Positions 18,396 through 27,893 are shown, numbered from the stretch's first letter. The stretch: 41,433 bases of DNA from Prorocentrum cordatum (GCA_963575745.1 CAUYUJ010022075.1:87501-128933); one strand, 5' to 3'. Translations and numbers: made by a program. Notes: generated by a model from the sequence alone, not told the origin.

Positions 18396-18810
18396 GCGCC
18401 TTGTGATTTTGGGGGCGCCGAAAACGACGCGAGCGCGCGGCACCCGCAGGCCGACCCGCGCGCTCTGGCGGCAGCAGACGCGGCGCCGCGCCCGCCGCCG
18501 CAGACCCGCCGGCCCGAGCGAGCCGCCCGCGGCCGCCCTCCGCGGCGCGGGCGGGCCTCCCCGCACCCCTCGGGGGGGCGACGGGGGGCCGACGCACGGA
18601 GCACAGGGCCGGCCGTCCCGGCATGCCTCGGCACGATTCATCGTCGGTCCCCTGGAGAAGGCGTGCGAGCCTATGGGAGGTGGGGGGGGGGGAAGACGCA
18701 GCCGTCCCCAAAAGATGGACAACACGACAGGGGATCTTGGGACTCGTGGTGTATTCCTTTGTGTGTCCTCGGGTCCCTTGAATTGAGCAGGGACGGACAT
18801 TCCCGGCATC
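18396..18810. other. No recognised gene, very GC-rich
   Basis: 18420-18600 is over 75% GC by eye, with frames open on both strands for that reason. Nothing is recognised. Confidence 0.4.
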
Positions 18811-18986
18811 CCTATAGTCCTACCACGAAATGTTCTTAGAACCCAAAGATGTTCTAGGAACGAAAACAATGTTCTTAGACCACAAGCCCGATGTGGTAAA
18901 ACAGGACTGACTCCGCCAGAAATGTTCTGAGAACATTTCGTGGGAACCACACAAAATCTTAGAACATTGTTTGGTAGGACTCTAGG
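18811..18986. mobile_element. MITE-2 with internal GTTCTNAGAAC palindromes
   Basis: The ends are CCTATAGTCCTACCA and TGGTAGGACTCTAGG, inverted over about 27 bases. Inside, the palindromic motif GTTCTTAGAAC and its variants (GTTCTAGGAAC, GTTCTTAGACC, GTTCTGAGAAC, TCTTAGAAC) occur five times. A longer inner pair ACGAAATGTTCT / AACATTTCGTGG adds to the fold. No coding sequence. Confidence 0.75.
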
Positions 18987-19022
18987 CGAGCCAGGACGCT
19001 TCGCCACTGCTCGACAACAGCA

Positions 19023-19190
19023 TTAAGTCGGGCCTGTCCCCCTAATTACAGGGGGATCTTGGGCGAAAAATGAAACGACGTTCAAAACATACTCCAAAAT
19101 TGTCAAACAACAAAGCTAAACAAATCGCCCCCAGACTATTTTGTGGACCATTTTTAAATATTTCCTCCCGTGCAGGGACGCGCCCGACTT
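19023..19190 (+). mobile_element. MITE-1 copy C
   Basis: It begins TTAAGTCGGGCCTGTCCCCC and ends GGGACGCGCCCGACTT. The core AAATCGCCCCCAGACTATTT is present. The 5' palindrome is CCCCCT-AATTAC-AGGGGG, with a larger loop than in other copies. Length 168 bp. Confidence 0.8.
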
Positions 19191-19210
19191 TGCAATGGCC
19201 CATGGGGAGA

Positions 19211-19350
19211 GCAGCACATGATGGGGCGGTCCAGAAAGGGCCCCGCCTTCGAGGATCGAGCGGGTTGCCATCTCTTCCGCGGCGGAAGGCGGCGGAAGGG
19301 CGGCCGAAGTAAAAGAGGCCACCTCCGCCGGCGGAAGCCGGCGGAAGGCT
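19211..19350 (+). repeat. CGGAAGGCGG-type dispersed repeat, copy 1
   Basis: ACATG, GGTCCAGA, CGGGTTGCCATCTCTTCCG, CGGCGGAAGGCGGCGGAAG and a CCGGCGGAAGG block follow in order. The same order is found inverted at 22420-22545. It abuts MITE-1 copy C, and the inverted copy lies about 155 bp from MITE-1 copy D, which may or may not be chance. Confidence 0.7.
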
Positions 19351-19802
19351 GGCGAAGCCTCGGCGGCTCAAAGGATCCGTTTGCCTCCGAAGGGGAGGGG
19401 GGTCGCAAGTCCCCCCCTTGGCTGCGCCCCGCGCGCGCGCGCCCCGCCAGTCCTGCCATGAGCGATGCCCGTGGCACAGCGGGGCGCTGAGAGTCGCTTC
19501 GAAGCCAGCGAGGTGAGCGTTCGGAGGCTGCCCGACTTTCCGAGGACGGCGTGCAGTCGCCCCACGACGACCAGCGCAGGCTGGAATCAGGGCTCATGGG
19601 TGGCAAGCGGGCTTGGAGACGTGCGGCGAGCCTCGCAATGGTGGCAGGCTGCAGTTGGTATCGAGGCCAGTTGCTGACGCGCCCCACGGTTGCCTACTAT
19701 TCTAAGCACGATATGACGTCCTTCCAGATGGTCACCGACGTTTCCTCGAGCTCACCGCGACCACCCAGACCCAGACCACGAAGACCGAGACCAACCCACA
19801 TC

Positions 19803-20525
19803 ATGAAAGTATGGAGCTACAACACAGAATAACTGATTTGCATCGGCCGCTTGGGAGAATTGTTAAGACACGCAGGTGAGCAGCAGATTGCCATAGTATG
19901 CTTTCAGAGCGCTCCCATGGGAACCACCATGTCTTGGACCAGCGCGGGCTTCCGCGTTTACTAAACCCCGAGAACATCTTCACGTGCTAAGGACGGCTGC
20001 TTGACGGCGATTAGTCTACATTTTTTCGACCCCCTGAAAATCCGATGCGTCCATGAATGGCTACCTGGCAGACTCCTAAGATTACGCGTTCGACCAACAA
20101 GAGCTTGTGAGCGAGACCTTTGACCGGCTACGCGCCGACCAACACAGCGAGCACTCATGTGCCGGCAGCTGACAAAGACCGAGTGCAAGCTGAACACAGA
20201 CAAGCACAGGCCCTTTTTTGGCAGACCTGTGACGACATTAAACGTAGTGCCCCAGAGATCATCTTTGATTTGTGTCTAGATGCGAGTGGTGCTGTGGCGC
20301 CTGAGCTTCCTAACGCTGGCAATGCGGACGTTGACAGACAACCGAGAAACACGAATTTGAACGGCGGCCACTTCCTTTCCATCCTTCAGAATAACGGAAT
20401 GACAGCGTTGAACACTCATGGTAGTCGAAAGAAGAAAGTGGGGACTTGGCTGCACACTGATGGCACGACATGGAACCATATTGACTACATATGCAGATAT
20501 TCGACGTCGTGCCAAAGTCTATAAC
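19803..20525 (+). pseudogene. LINE endonuclease (EEP/APE-like) domain, broken
   Basis: The EEP domain nicks target DNA for retrotransposition. Frame 1 from 19803 gives MKVWSYNTE, a stop, then LICIGRLGELLRHAGEQQ and IAIVCFQ, like the usual start of such domains. After a stop at about 19962 come the HEWLPGRLLRLRV and ACERDL blocks. A frameshift at about 20117 moves to a frame (to 20524) with GYAPTNTAS, ADKDRVQAEH, ILQNNGMTALNTHG and the TWLHTDGTTWNHIDYI block. The last block is the typical TW-x-n-IDYI end region holding catalytic residues. Another shift at about 20500 leads to DIRRRAKVY. Family known; assignment by motif. Confidence 0.75.
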
Positions 20526-21110
20526 ATGAGTTCTACTTTACTTTATCGTAGGCTGCAGTGGTGGCGACATGTGATTGCTCCTGGGCTCCAACCAAAACCC
20601 CAGAATATGACCCCACCGAGGCTGTACGGGCTGTAATATTCGGCAGACTATCGTTCGAGGACCGTCGAAATCATAATTGTCGATTGGGGCAGCTTCTCGC
20701 AGATCTTCGTGCGTTGTGGACCTGTCTTCCTGCGGAGAGCCAGTTGCGCGCTCCGAATGATTCGCCGAGTGTTTCACGAGATTGGCTGGGGGGGCTGGAC
20801 ATGCTCTCACATGCAGAGCTCAAGGCCGTCCTCTCACACGAAGCTGAGCGCGACCAACTCCGCGAAGCTGGAGGCATTGATGAAGCACGTCGCCTCGTCT
20901 GCCCAGACTGTGGAAAAAAATGCCATGGCCAGAAAGGGTTAGAGAATCACAGGTTCGCGGTCCATGGTGCTGCTGCTAATCGATTGGATATCCCCGAAGA
21001 CGACCTGAGAGCTAAGAGATGTCCCTTCTGCCGTGCTACGTTCTCTCGTAAGGATGTCCTCCTTCGCCATGCCCAACACCCTTGCCCTCAGCGCGCTGGC
21101 TCTCAGCACG
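20526..21110 (+). pseudogene. LINE C-terminal region with two zinc fingers
   Basis: The first residues, LYRRLQWWRHVIAP, resemble the RL-W-HV motif found after the reverse transcriptase in LINE ORF2 proteins. A frameshift leads to EAVRAVIFGRLSFED and a helical region, then CPDCGKKCHGQKGLENH with a following H (C-x2-C-x12-H-x4-H, about 20900-20968). A second finger, CPFCRATFSRKDVLLRH (C-x2-C-x12-H-x4-C, about 21020-21087), follows. Fingers of this kind bind nucleic acid and close the ORF of several protist LINEs. No stop is seen; the frame continues into the next unit to 21523. Confidence 0.65.
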
Positions 21111-21167
21111 CTCCAAGGCCACCTGCTGTGCCACCGCCACCCCCGCCCCCCTCGGCATGCCCTCCAG

Positions 21168-21936
21168 ATGTTCGAGCCTGCGGCGGACATCATCAAGAAG
21201 AGGGACGCGGCCAAGGCCGAGGTCGGCGAGGGCGGAGCCGAACCCGAGGAAGCGGAGCCGTCTGGCATCTCGAAGAAGGACACGCCCATGACGAAGTTGC
21301 TGCGCCAGCACGAGGACAACTTCAGGGGCTCGGCGCGCGACCAGAACGTGGTGGTGAAGCTGAAGACGGGCTCCCAGATACAGCTGGCGCTTGCGGCGGG
21401 CATCCAGAACTGCCAGAAGGTCGGGAAGGAGGCGCGCGCCGCGGTCGAGCCCAGCGAGTATTGCGGCCGCTCACACAGGGAAGAAGCCCGACGCGTACCT
21501 CCGTGTGTTGCTGTTCCGCCTGAGCGAGGCGATCGAGGGCAGGCTCGAGGACGTTCACGCAGCAGTGGCCCAAGGGCCACACCCAGCAGAGTCGAAAGAG
21601 GCGCTGCGCCTGGTGGTCGACTTCGGCAAGAGTTTGAGCGACAAGGAAGTGAAGCTCAAATCGACCCGCTGCTTCAACGTCCAGACGAAGACAGACGTCG
21701 ACGGCAAGACAGTGGAAGAAACCAACTGGATATTCGCTGCTATGTCGCACCCTCCACTCATGCAGGCGATGTACTGCCTGAAGGTGAACGGCGGCCTGCA
21801 GTCGGTGAGTGTGGTGCTCGAGGACGACTCCGCCCCGAGGAGCAAGGCCGCGAAGAAGCTCGAGAGGATGGTGTTCAGGGGCGGCGGCAGCGGCGGCGGC
21901 GGCAAGGAGGATTCCAAGCGTTCCAGGAAGAAGTAA
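21168..21936 (+). pseudogene. Unknown coding region with one frameshift
   Basis: I do not recognise this protein. Frame 0 starts at ATG 21168 (MFEPAADIIKKRDAAKAEVG) and is rich in Glu/Lys/Ala. Near 21440-21475 the coding signal moves by one base to frame 1, which runs to the TAA at 21934-21936. There it gives KKPDAYLRVLLFRLSEAIEG, ETNWIFAAMSHPPLMQAMYC and LKVNGGLQSVSVVLEDD, ending in a Gly/Lys tail (GGGSGGGGKEDSKRSRKK). Combined length is about 255 residues. Third codon positions are strongly G/C, unlike the LINE just upstream, so it may be a fairly young retrocopy or a real gene with an assembly error. It begins only ~60 bp after the LINE fingers. Confidence 0.5.
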
Positions 21937-22419
21937 GCGCCTTTGCTGAGGTCTCCAGAGATCCCCGTGTGGGTTAGACCGGTTTTTCAAGTCTGGAACT
22001 TTTCAGGCCCCTGGAACGGTTGTGGTTCCATGTAATCTTGGGCCTCGCGTGAGAATGAGGAAGCTGGGTAACTTTTGGGTCGAGGGCCTGCCGCGGGGCT
22101 AGAGTGACCTGCAGCGGCCGCTCTCGAAGAGCCATCCCCTTAGAGGAGGGGGTGCTCGGGGGCGGGACCTTGTGTGCGGGGGGCCAACGCTTCCTGCCTT
22201 GCCTGCCTCTGCGCTCCCTTCAGGCCCCAGCAAATTCGTTCTCGAGTGAATCATGCTGCGCCGAGGTTTCGGCAGTTTTTGATGGGGCCCGTCGCAGGAC
22301 ATCCAGAGTGACACTTAGAGGGTGTAGCGTTGGTAGAAGGAAAGCTGGCGGAGCAACACGTGTAGCGGTGTCCGGAAACCCCGAACCCACAAAAAGTGCC
22401 ACCTCTTGGGGGCGCATCT
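21937..22419. other. No recognised feature
   Basis: 21937-22070 may be the 3' untranslated part of the preceding unit. The rest holds overlapping short frames. Nothing is named. Confidence 0.4.
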
Positions 22420-22545
22420 TTTCCTTCCGCCGGCCTCCGCTGGTGGAAGCGGCCCGGTTTTACTTCCGCCGCCTTCCGCCCCGGAAGAGATGGCAACCCC
22501 TTCGGCCCTCGCAGGCGAGGACCTGTCTGGAGCGCGCCACATGTA
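22420..22545 (-). repeat. CGGAAGGCGG-type dispersed repeat, copy 2
   Basis: It is the inverted partner of 19211-19350. On the minus strand it reads CATGTGGCG, GCTCCAGACAGG, GGTTGCCATCTCTTCCG, GGCGGAAGGCGGCGGAAGT and GGCCGGCGGAAGG. Confidence 0.7.
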
Positions 22546-22700
22546 CCGAGGGCGCGGACGGTCTTTGCCTTCGGCGAACCTCCGAGGCGAACACGTTCAA
22601 TACCCCTCGGCAGATGTGTCGGGCGCCGCGGCCTTCTCAGAGCGTTCCGGCTCGCTGGGAGTGTTCCGGAACGTTGCTCTGGAACGGATCGATGCTTGAT

Positions 22701-22760
22701 TTAGGTCGGGCGTGTCCCCCATACAGGTGGATTTTGAGAGAAAAATGAAAAATCAGCCGA
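22701..22760 (+). mobile_element. MITE-1 copy D, 5' half
   Basis: TTAGGTCGGGCGTGTCCCCC, then ACAGGTGGATTTTGAGAG and AAAAATGAAAAAT, match the 5' 55-60 bases of the other copies. The sequence then changes abruptly to unrelated C-rich DNA. The matching 3' half lies at 23630-23725. Confidence 0.7.
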
Positions 22761-23629
22761 CCCCTTGTGGGTCTCTAGGCGTGTGAAATTATCCCCCCGT
22801 ACCCCCCCCCCCCAGGGACCCCAAACGGGAAATTTGACACCCCCCCCCTGGCTCGGCGCGACCCCGGACCGAACGCGTCATGGGGGAGCGGAGGGCTCCA
22901 AAACGGGGTCAAGAAGGCACCAAAACGCTCGCCAGACGGTCCCAGAGGGCCACGAGTCGCCGAAATATCGCTCCTTGACGCCCACGATGGCCTCCAGACG
23001 GCTTCCGAAGCTGCCAGGACGCCCCAAAAGGCCTCCAAGATGGGTCCCAAGAGGGCCCCACGAAACAAACACCGTCCCATTCATTCCCTTTGAAAACAAC
23101 AGTTTCCGCATACTCGCCTCTTCGGCCTTCACGACGTCCAAAGCGGGCAAAGAAACCTGCAATACCGCCCCCGGACGGCCGAAGGGGCCCCCAAAAGGGG
23201 TCGAAGAGGGTCCAAAAAGAGCCCACGAAGCTCCCAAGACAGCCCAAGAGGGCCCCCAGGCGGCTCGAGGGAGTCCAGAGGGCACCTTTTCGAGCCTTCG
23301 GCCCCAAGTCGCCCCCAGCCTGCCACAAGAACACCCCAAGAGGCCCTGAGGGACCCCCAAGAGAACCCCAAAAGCCTCCAAAAAGCCCCCAGGAAACCCC
23401 CAAGAGGCCCCCAAACTTGGCCCAAGATGCCTCGAAGCGGCCGGATATGGCCTGCAGACAAACCAAGATGTCACCAAGAGGCCACAACAGAGCACCACGA
23501 GGTACGATAACAGCAACGAAGCAACAGGAACGATGTCGATCGCCGTGTCATGATTCGGACAAACCTCGTGAAAGGCAGTCCTGGAGGCGCAGTAGTTTAT
23601 ATAGGGGTCGGCGGATGTGGCGCAAGTCT
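22761..23629. other. About 870 bp between the two halves of MITE-1 D
   Basis: It begins with a C-rich stretch, then 22900-23480 is degenerate in CCCAAGAGGCCCC-type pieces. This is the complement of the GGCCTCTTGGGG family found at 28900-29410 and 31420-32330. 23487-23629 is unique. Overlapping frames on both strands (up to 283 codons) follow the repeat and are not recognised. It may be an insertion into the MITE. Confidence 0.5.
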
Positions 23630-23725
23630 GCAGAATAGTCAAACAGTACCCCCAAATAGTCGAACATACTCCAACAATCGTCTCCAGACTATCTTTTTTT
23701 ACTACTTCTGAATCTCGCTCCTGCC
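23630..23725 (+). mobile_element. MITE-1 copy D, 3' half without its end
   Basis: AGAATAGTCAAACAGTACC, AATAGTCGAACATACTCC, ATCGTCTCCAGACTATC, TTACTACTTCTGAATC and CTCCTG match the MITE-1 core in order. The final GAGGGACAGGCCCGACTTA is replaced by other sequence. Confidence 0.7.
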
Positions 23726-23869
23726 CCACTCAGTCCTCGTCCCAGCCCCGCCCTGCGTTCTCTCTTGAGGAGGCGCCCGAGACGCCGAGCGGCGCCTGGA
23801 CTTGGCGCCCGAGTCGGGCACGGAGGCCCGCCCAGGCACGCGCGGCTGCGCGCAGTCGAGGGCCTACGA

Positions 23870-24005
23870 TTAGGTCGGGCGTGTCCCCCTTGGACGAAAG
23901 AATAAGAATAGTCGAAGAGTACAAAAAAAGAAATCAAAAAATCGTCCCCAGACTATTTTTTGACTATTTTGATTATTCCCCCTGTAGAGGGACATGCCCG
24001 ACTTA
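23870..24005 (+). mobile_element. MITE-1 copy E (short)
   Basis: This 136-bp copy begins TTAGGTCGGGCGTGTCCCCC and ends GGGACATGCCCGACTTA. The GGGGG half of the 5' palindrome is deleted. Flanking nonamers GGCCTACGA and GGCGTACGG agree at 7 of 9 positions, a possible target duplication. Confidence 0.8.
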
Positions 24006-24344
24006 GGCGTACGGTCGGGAACTCTTGACTCGCATGTCGCGGCGGCGGCCCAGACGACTCGCTGTGTCCTGCGAGCTGATGCCGCGTCCCTCCGCTCCGC
24101 GGGGCGGGAGGCTGGGAAAAGCTCGGGACGTTGCCGCTCGGGGACCAGGACGTGGTTAGCGTGCTTTGCCGAGATGCGATCTGCCAGAAGCGGCGGCGCG
24201 ACACGCTGAGGAAAAGCTCCTGACCGTGTCGCTTATCTGTCGGCGATGTTTCCCCTCACAAAAGCAGAACCAAGTCTGTCCCTAGATCCCTCCTAGGGTG
24301 CATCCTGGTCTGTCGGCACGGGGGAACCCCTGGGTCATCGAATT

Positions 24345-24696
24345 GTCGAACCTCGAAATTCGGCCTGGCAATTCTGGGGGAACGAAAAATGACATAAACA
24401 TAACAACTCGGAGGTCCGCGCGGGTTTCTTGGATCCGCGCTGGACCCCCATCCCTGGCGCGCGGAGCGCGCCCAGGGGCGGCGCCGGAGTCGCTCCGGAG
24501 CCGCCGCCGGGGGGGCCCAGCGCGGATGCAAAAAATCCGCGCGGGGCGCCAACAGTTCAGGTTTTTGCCGTTTTTTCCACCGTCACCGAGATCAGCAGCA
24601 TCTTCCCTCGGTGGGGGCTCACCGCCGATATTGGTGTTGGTGTCGACCTCTAGGCCTCCGAGAATCTTCGAGCCTCGAAATTCGGCCTGGCAATTT
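24345..24696 (+). repeat. Direct repeat flanking foldback 5
   Basis: TCGAACCTCGAAATTCGGCC followed by TGGCAATT at 24345-24373 recurs as TCGAGCCTCGAAATTCGGCC plus TGGCAATT at about 24669-24696. The two copies flank the foldback at 24392-24575. Confidence 0.7.
24392..24575. mobile_element. Foldback family 5, long copy
   Basis: The left arm ACATAAACATAACAACTCGG followed by AGGTCCGCGCGGG and the right arm ATCCGCGCGGGGCGCCAACAG are inverted relatives. Between them, TTTCTTGGATCCGCGCTGGA matches the centre of the short copy at 24903-24990. The middle also holds nested GC palindromes (GGAGTCGCTCC and others). Confidence 0.6.
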
Positions 24697-24902
24697 TTCC
24701 GGGCCGCAGCTTGGGCCTCCGGCAACGGCTCGGGACGAGTCGGGCCAACCCCCCGGCAACCGCTCTCGGAGAGAGGCGCAGCTGCTGGAGAGAGCATCCC
24801 GAGGCTGGGCAAGTGTCCGGCAAAAGCCACGGGAGCGATCCTCCTCGATCCGCGGTCCAAGGATCGATCCTCCAGCCTCTATCCTCGCAGAAGAAGGAAG
24901 CA

Positions 24903-24990
24903 CGTAAACATAATAAACTTTTGGCGCTCCGCGCGGGATTTCTTGGATCGCGCTGGACCCCGCGCGGAGCACCAAAAGATTGTGTTTATG
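24903..24990. mobile_element. Foldback family 5, short copy (88-bp hairpin)
   Basis: GTAAACATAATAAACTTTTG then GCGCTCCGCGCGGG on the left is closely complementary to CCCCGCGCGGAGCACCAAAAG then ATTGTGTTTATG on the right. The loop is ATTTCTTGGATCGCGCTGGA. It is a near-perfect long hairpin with the same centre as the 24392 copy. Confidence 0.75.
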
Positions 24991-25074
24991 TTTTTTTTGT
25001 TGTGGCGTTTCTTCTTCTGTTTCTTCTCCTTCTTCTTCCTCTGTGTCCTCGATCCAGGGATCGATCCTCGATCC

Positions 25075-25320
25075 TCGGGGAGGATGACGGGGAGGAGCAG
25101 GAGGACGAGGAGGAGAAAGCGGGGAGGCCCGAGCGCGCCGAGACAGGAGGAGGGGACGAGGAGGAGGAATAGGGAGGAGGAGGAGAAGGAGGAGGAGGAG
25201 GAGGAGGAGGAGGCAGAAGAGGAGGAGGAGGAGGAATAGGGAGGAGGAAGAGGAGGAGGAGGCAGAAGAGGAGGAGGAGAAGGAAAAGGCAGATGAGGGA
25301 GGAATAGGAGGAGGGTCAGG
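25075..25320. repeat. (GGA)n purine-rich tract
   Basis: GGAGGAGGA with GAGGCAGAAGAGGAGGAGG occurring twice, a small higher-order duplication. Confidence 0.9.
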
Positions 25321-25915
25321 TTAGCAAGGTCAAGCGCGTCGGAAGGCCCCGCCTGTTCCCAACCTCCCTCCCATCACACAGCAATCAATCGCGGCACAAC
25401 TTGAAGGTTGGGATCGGAACGCCTTACCACTTCGCAAAGGGAAAGCACTCGCGCGCGGCCCCGCTTCGGACGACGCGGCGAAAGGACTGCACTCTTCAAT
25501 CACAGGGCTGCGCGGTCGCTCTCGCGCGGCCGCGCTGCCGCTGCCGCCTTCCTGCGACTCGGCGAACGAGCCGTGCGCCGCGCCCGCGCGGGACACCACC
25601 TTCGAGCGCAATGCGCACGGAGCTCGGGCAAGGGCGACGAGTCGCCCACTCGCGCGGGGCCCGCCGAAGCCGGCGAGGGAAAGAGCTGTGCGCCGCGCCG
25701 AAGCGGGCGAGATCTGTGCGGCGCAGGGGCGAAAGCAGCAGCTTCGCCCAGCTCGCGCGTCGACACAGCTTGCGTGCGAGAAGACGTGCGCCACGCCCGT
25801 TTCGGGAGAACTCGGTGCTACATGCAAAGTGGACGCGGCGCCGGGGCGAGAGCGACGTGTCGCGACGAATGTGCGCCCCGTCTCATTCCTGCCGCGCATG
25901 TTGCAGCTCTTCATC
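25321..25915. other. No recognised gene
   Basis: GC-rich sequence with overlapping Arg/Ala-rich frames on both strands (up to 258 codons). All are unrecognised and lean on the next microsatellite. Confidence 0.4.
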
Positions 25916-26075
25916 TCCTCGTCCTCGTCATCCTTCTCCTCCACCTCCTCCTTCTCCTCTCCTCCTCTTCCTCCTCCTCCTCCTCCGCCTCTCCTCCGCC
26001 TCCTCCTCCGCCTCCTCCTCCGCCTCCTCCTCCGCCTCCTCCTCCGCCTCCTCCTCCTCCTCCTCCTCCTCCTGT
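25916..26075. repeat. (TCC)n with CCGCCTCCTCCT 12-mers
   Basis: TCC trinucleotides plus about six CCGCCTCCTCCT units between 25980 and 26050. Confidence 0.95.
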
Positions 26076-26840
26076 CCACGTTGAGACGACAAGTGTCGAC
26101 TTTGTAGTGGTCTTCGCACGCAGGGTGGGTTCAGGATTGGGCCCCCATCGGCCGGCCAGGGTGGAGAACAGGAGAGTGAACTAATAAGGCATATGAGTAC
26201 GAGGAAGAAACAGAATTTTAGATGCTCGGTCTGGGGACCTTCCGGGAACTATTCGTTCCACTCGTGTGTCGATGCTATGTCGAATGTCAATCGACATGAA
26301 GCTCGAGTCGACCTGGAATCGAACTACATTCGAGCTGGGGTCGAATAGATCCGTCAGGTGGGCCCCAGGACTGCCCCCCAGACGAACACAGTGGAGGCCA
26401 GTCCACAAGAAACCTTTCGCAAGAAACCCAACCCTGAGACCTCAGGACGTCCATTGGTTTTTGGTACGAGAACGTCGCGCTCCAGAGCAAAACAACCGAA
26501 ACCCAGGAAACCCAGGGCACCCTGGAGGCAAGCAGGGTGTTTCTTGGCATGGGTCTCCACTGTACACCATGGTGAGCGTTTTCTTATTCGGCGTTTCGAC
26601 ATTGGGTGGCAAGGGAGCGCAGGGAGGGGGGTCTGGCTCCGGACCTCTGCTTACTGCGACTGTTTGCAGCAGTGCGTCCTATGGGGGAGGGGCTCCACCT
26701 GCTCGAAACAGGCGCCCAAAACAGCCACAATCTACTCCATGGAGGAGGGAGGGGGGGAGGGGTCGGGGGCCCGCGCCGATCGGCAAAACAATGAATACAA
26801 AAAGGATCGCATGACGGATGGAGGGCAGGTCGTTTTCGAA
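26076..26840. other. No recognised gene; TCGAAT-rich patch
   Basis: 26265-26350 holds TGTCGAATGTCAATCGACAT and related pieces that can form small hairpins. A 195-codon frame (26358-26945) is unrecognised. Confidence 0.4.
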
Positions 26841-26853
26841 ATGTGCCTCACCC

Positions 26854-27140
26854 AGCGCCGCGCACATTCGTCTCGCACGCTTGCAGCAGTTTCATGCACG
26901 GTGGACGGCCTTTTCTTTATTTACGAGAAGGGGCTCTCGCTTTAGCGCCGCACGCGTTTTTTGCATACATGTTCGCAACAGTTTCACGGGCGGCGGGCGG
27001 GCCGTTTGAAAAATGTTGCTGTCGCCTCAGCGCCGCGCGCACTTGTCATAAAAGTGTGCACCAATTTCAGCATGTGGCTCTCGCCCTAGTGCCGCGAACA
27101 TTCGTCTAAAAAGTTTGCAGCAATGTGAAGGGCAGGAACG
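26854..27140 (+). repeat. Degenerate 60-90 bp tandem repeat, four copies
   Basis: AGCGCCGC (or AGTGCCGC) begins at 26854, 26944, 27029 and 27089. Each is followed by CACATTCGTC- or GCACTTGTC-type and GC(A)GCA(G)TTTCA blocks. Copies are well diverged. Confidence 0.65.
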
Positions 27141-27329
27141 GTGCTCTGGCATGATGTAGGAATCGCACGACGCATCAGTCACGTTGGTTCGGTCAAGTTG
27201 GTTCGCGCTGCTGAAATATGAGGAACGTCGGCCTGTGACGGTTTCGTTTTGCGAGAAAGCAACTCACGCTGATTCGCGGCGTGTCTGCGTTTCGGCACGA
27301 TTGAAGATTCGTTGAAGGGACCTGTGGTT

Positions 27330-27420
27330 CCGCTTTCCGCTCCTCCTGCTCCTCCTCCTCCCCCCCTCCCGCTCCTCCGAATCCTTCTCCTCCTCCCTCC
27401 CTGTCTTCTCCTCCGTCTCC
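27330..27420. repeat. (TCC)n tract, left of foldback
   Basis: CTCCTGCTCCTCCTCC then CTCCTCCCTCCCTGTC. The same CTCCCTGTC phrase recurs in the tract right of the foldback. Confidence 0.85.
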
Positions 27421-27430
27421 TCTCGGGGGC

Positions 27431-27604
27431 GCGCAAACATGGATTAGCGATCATTGGATTTGGCGCGCGGTCGCCAAATCCATGGATCGGGGGAGCTGCC
27501 CTCAACCAAATGCGGCTGGTGCCGCATCGCTCGGCGGCGGAAATGAGCGATTTCCCCCGGAAACCCGTCGCTACTCCACGTCCCCTTAATCCATGTTTGC
27601 GATC
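27431..27604. mobile_element. MITE-3 foldback within a TCC tract
   Basis: GCAAACATGGATTAGCGATC at 27433 is the complement of the right edge TTAATCCATGTTTGC (27586-27600) followed by GATCGC. Inside is a second perfect hairpin, TTGGATTTGGCG / CGCCAAATCCATGG. TCC-rich DNA lies on both sides, so the element may have entered a microsatellite. No coding sequence. Confidence 0.65.
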
Positions 27605-27612
27605 GCCTGACT

Positions 27613-27775
27613 CGTGCTCCTCCTCCTCGCCCCCCCTCCCCTCCCTCTCTTCCCTCCGTCTCCTCCTCCTCCTCCCTCCCTGTCTCCTCCTCCTCCTCCT
27701 CCCTCCCTGTCTTCTCCTCCGTCTACTCCTCCTCCTCCTCCTCCTCGCACCCCCTCCCCCCTCCTCCCTCCGCCT
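27613..27775. repeat. (TCC)n tract, right of foldback
   Basis: CTCCTCCTC with CTCCCTCCCTGTCTCCTCC repeated. Confidence 0.9.
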
Positions 27776-27892
27776 CGGCCGCCCCCCCCGGCGACGAGGG
27801 GTCGGCGGGAGGCGCCTGGCACTCCCCGCCCAGCAGCGGGCGCTCCAGGCCGCCTGGCGCCGACGCTTGGCTGCCTCGGCTTGGGCGCCGAG

Positions 27893-27893
27893 A

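Larger units (their letters stand above)
19551..21110 (+). mobile_element. LINE-type retrotransposon relic lacking reverse transcriptase
   Basis: The segment runs in LINE order: a short N-terminal region (containing GCSWYRGQ), an endonuclease domain, then a post-RT region and zinc fingers. Endonuclease remnants end at about 20525 and the post-RT region starts about 15 bases later, so the whole reverse transcriptase part is missing. There are several stops and frameshifts. It is a dead, internally deleted copy. Confidence 0.7.

Noticed and set aside
18831-18975. Heat-shock or hormone-receptor type elements in GTTCTNAGAAC repeats
   Set aside because: They lie inside a MITE with no gene nearby, and the spacing does not fit heat-shock elements.
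20558-21523. One 321-residue zinc-finger protein
   Set aside because: The frame only happens to run on past the LINE end. Beyond about 21110 the coding signal is in other frames.
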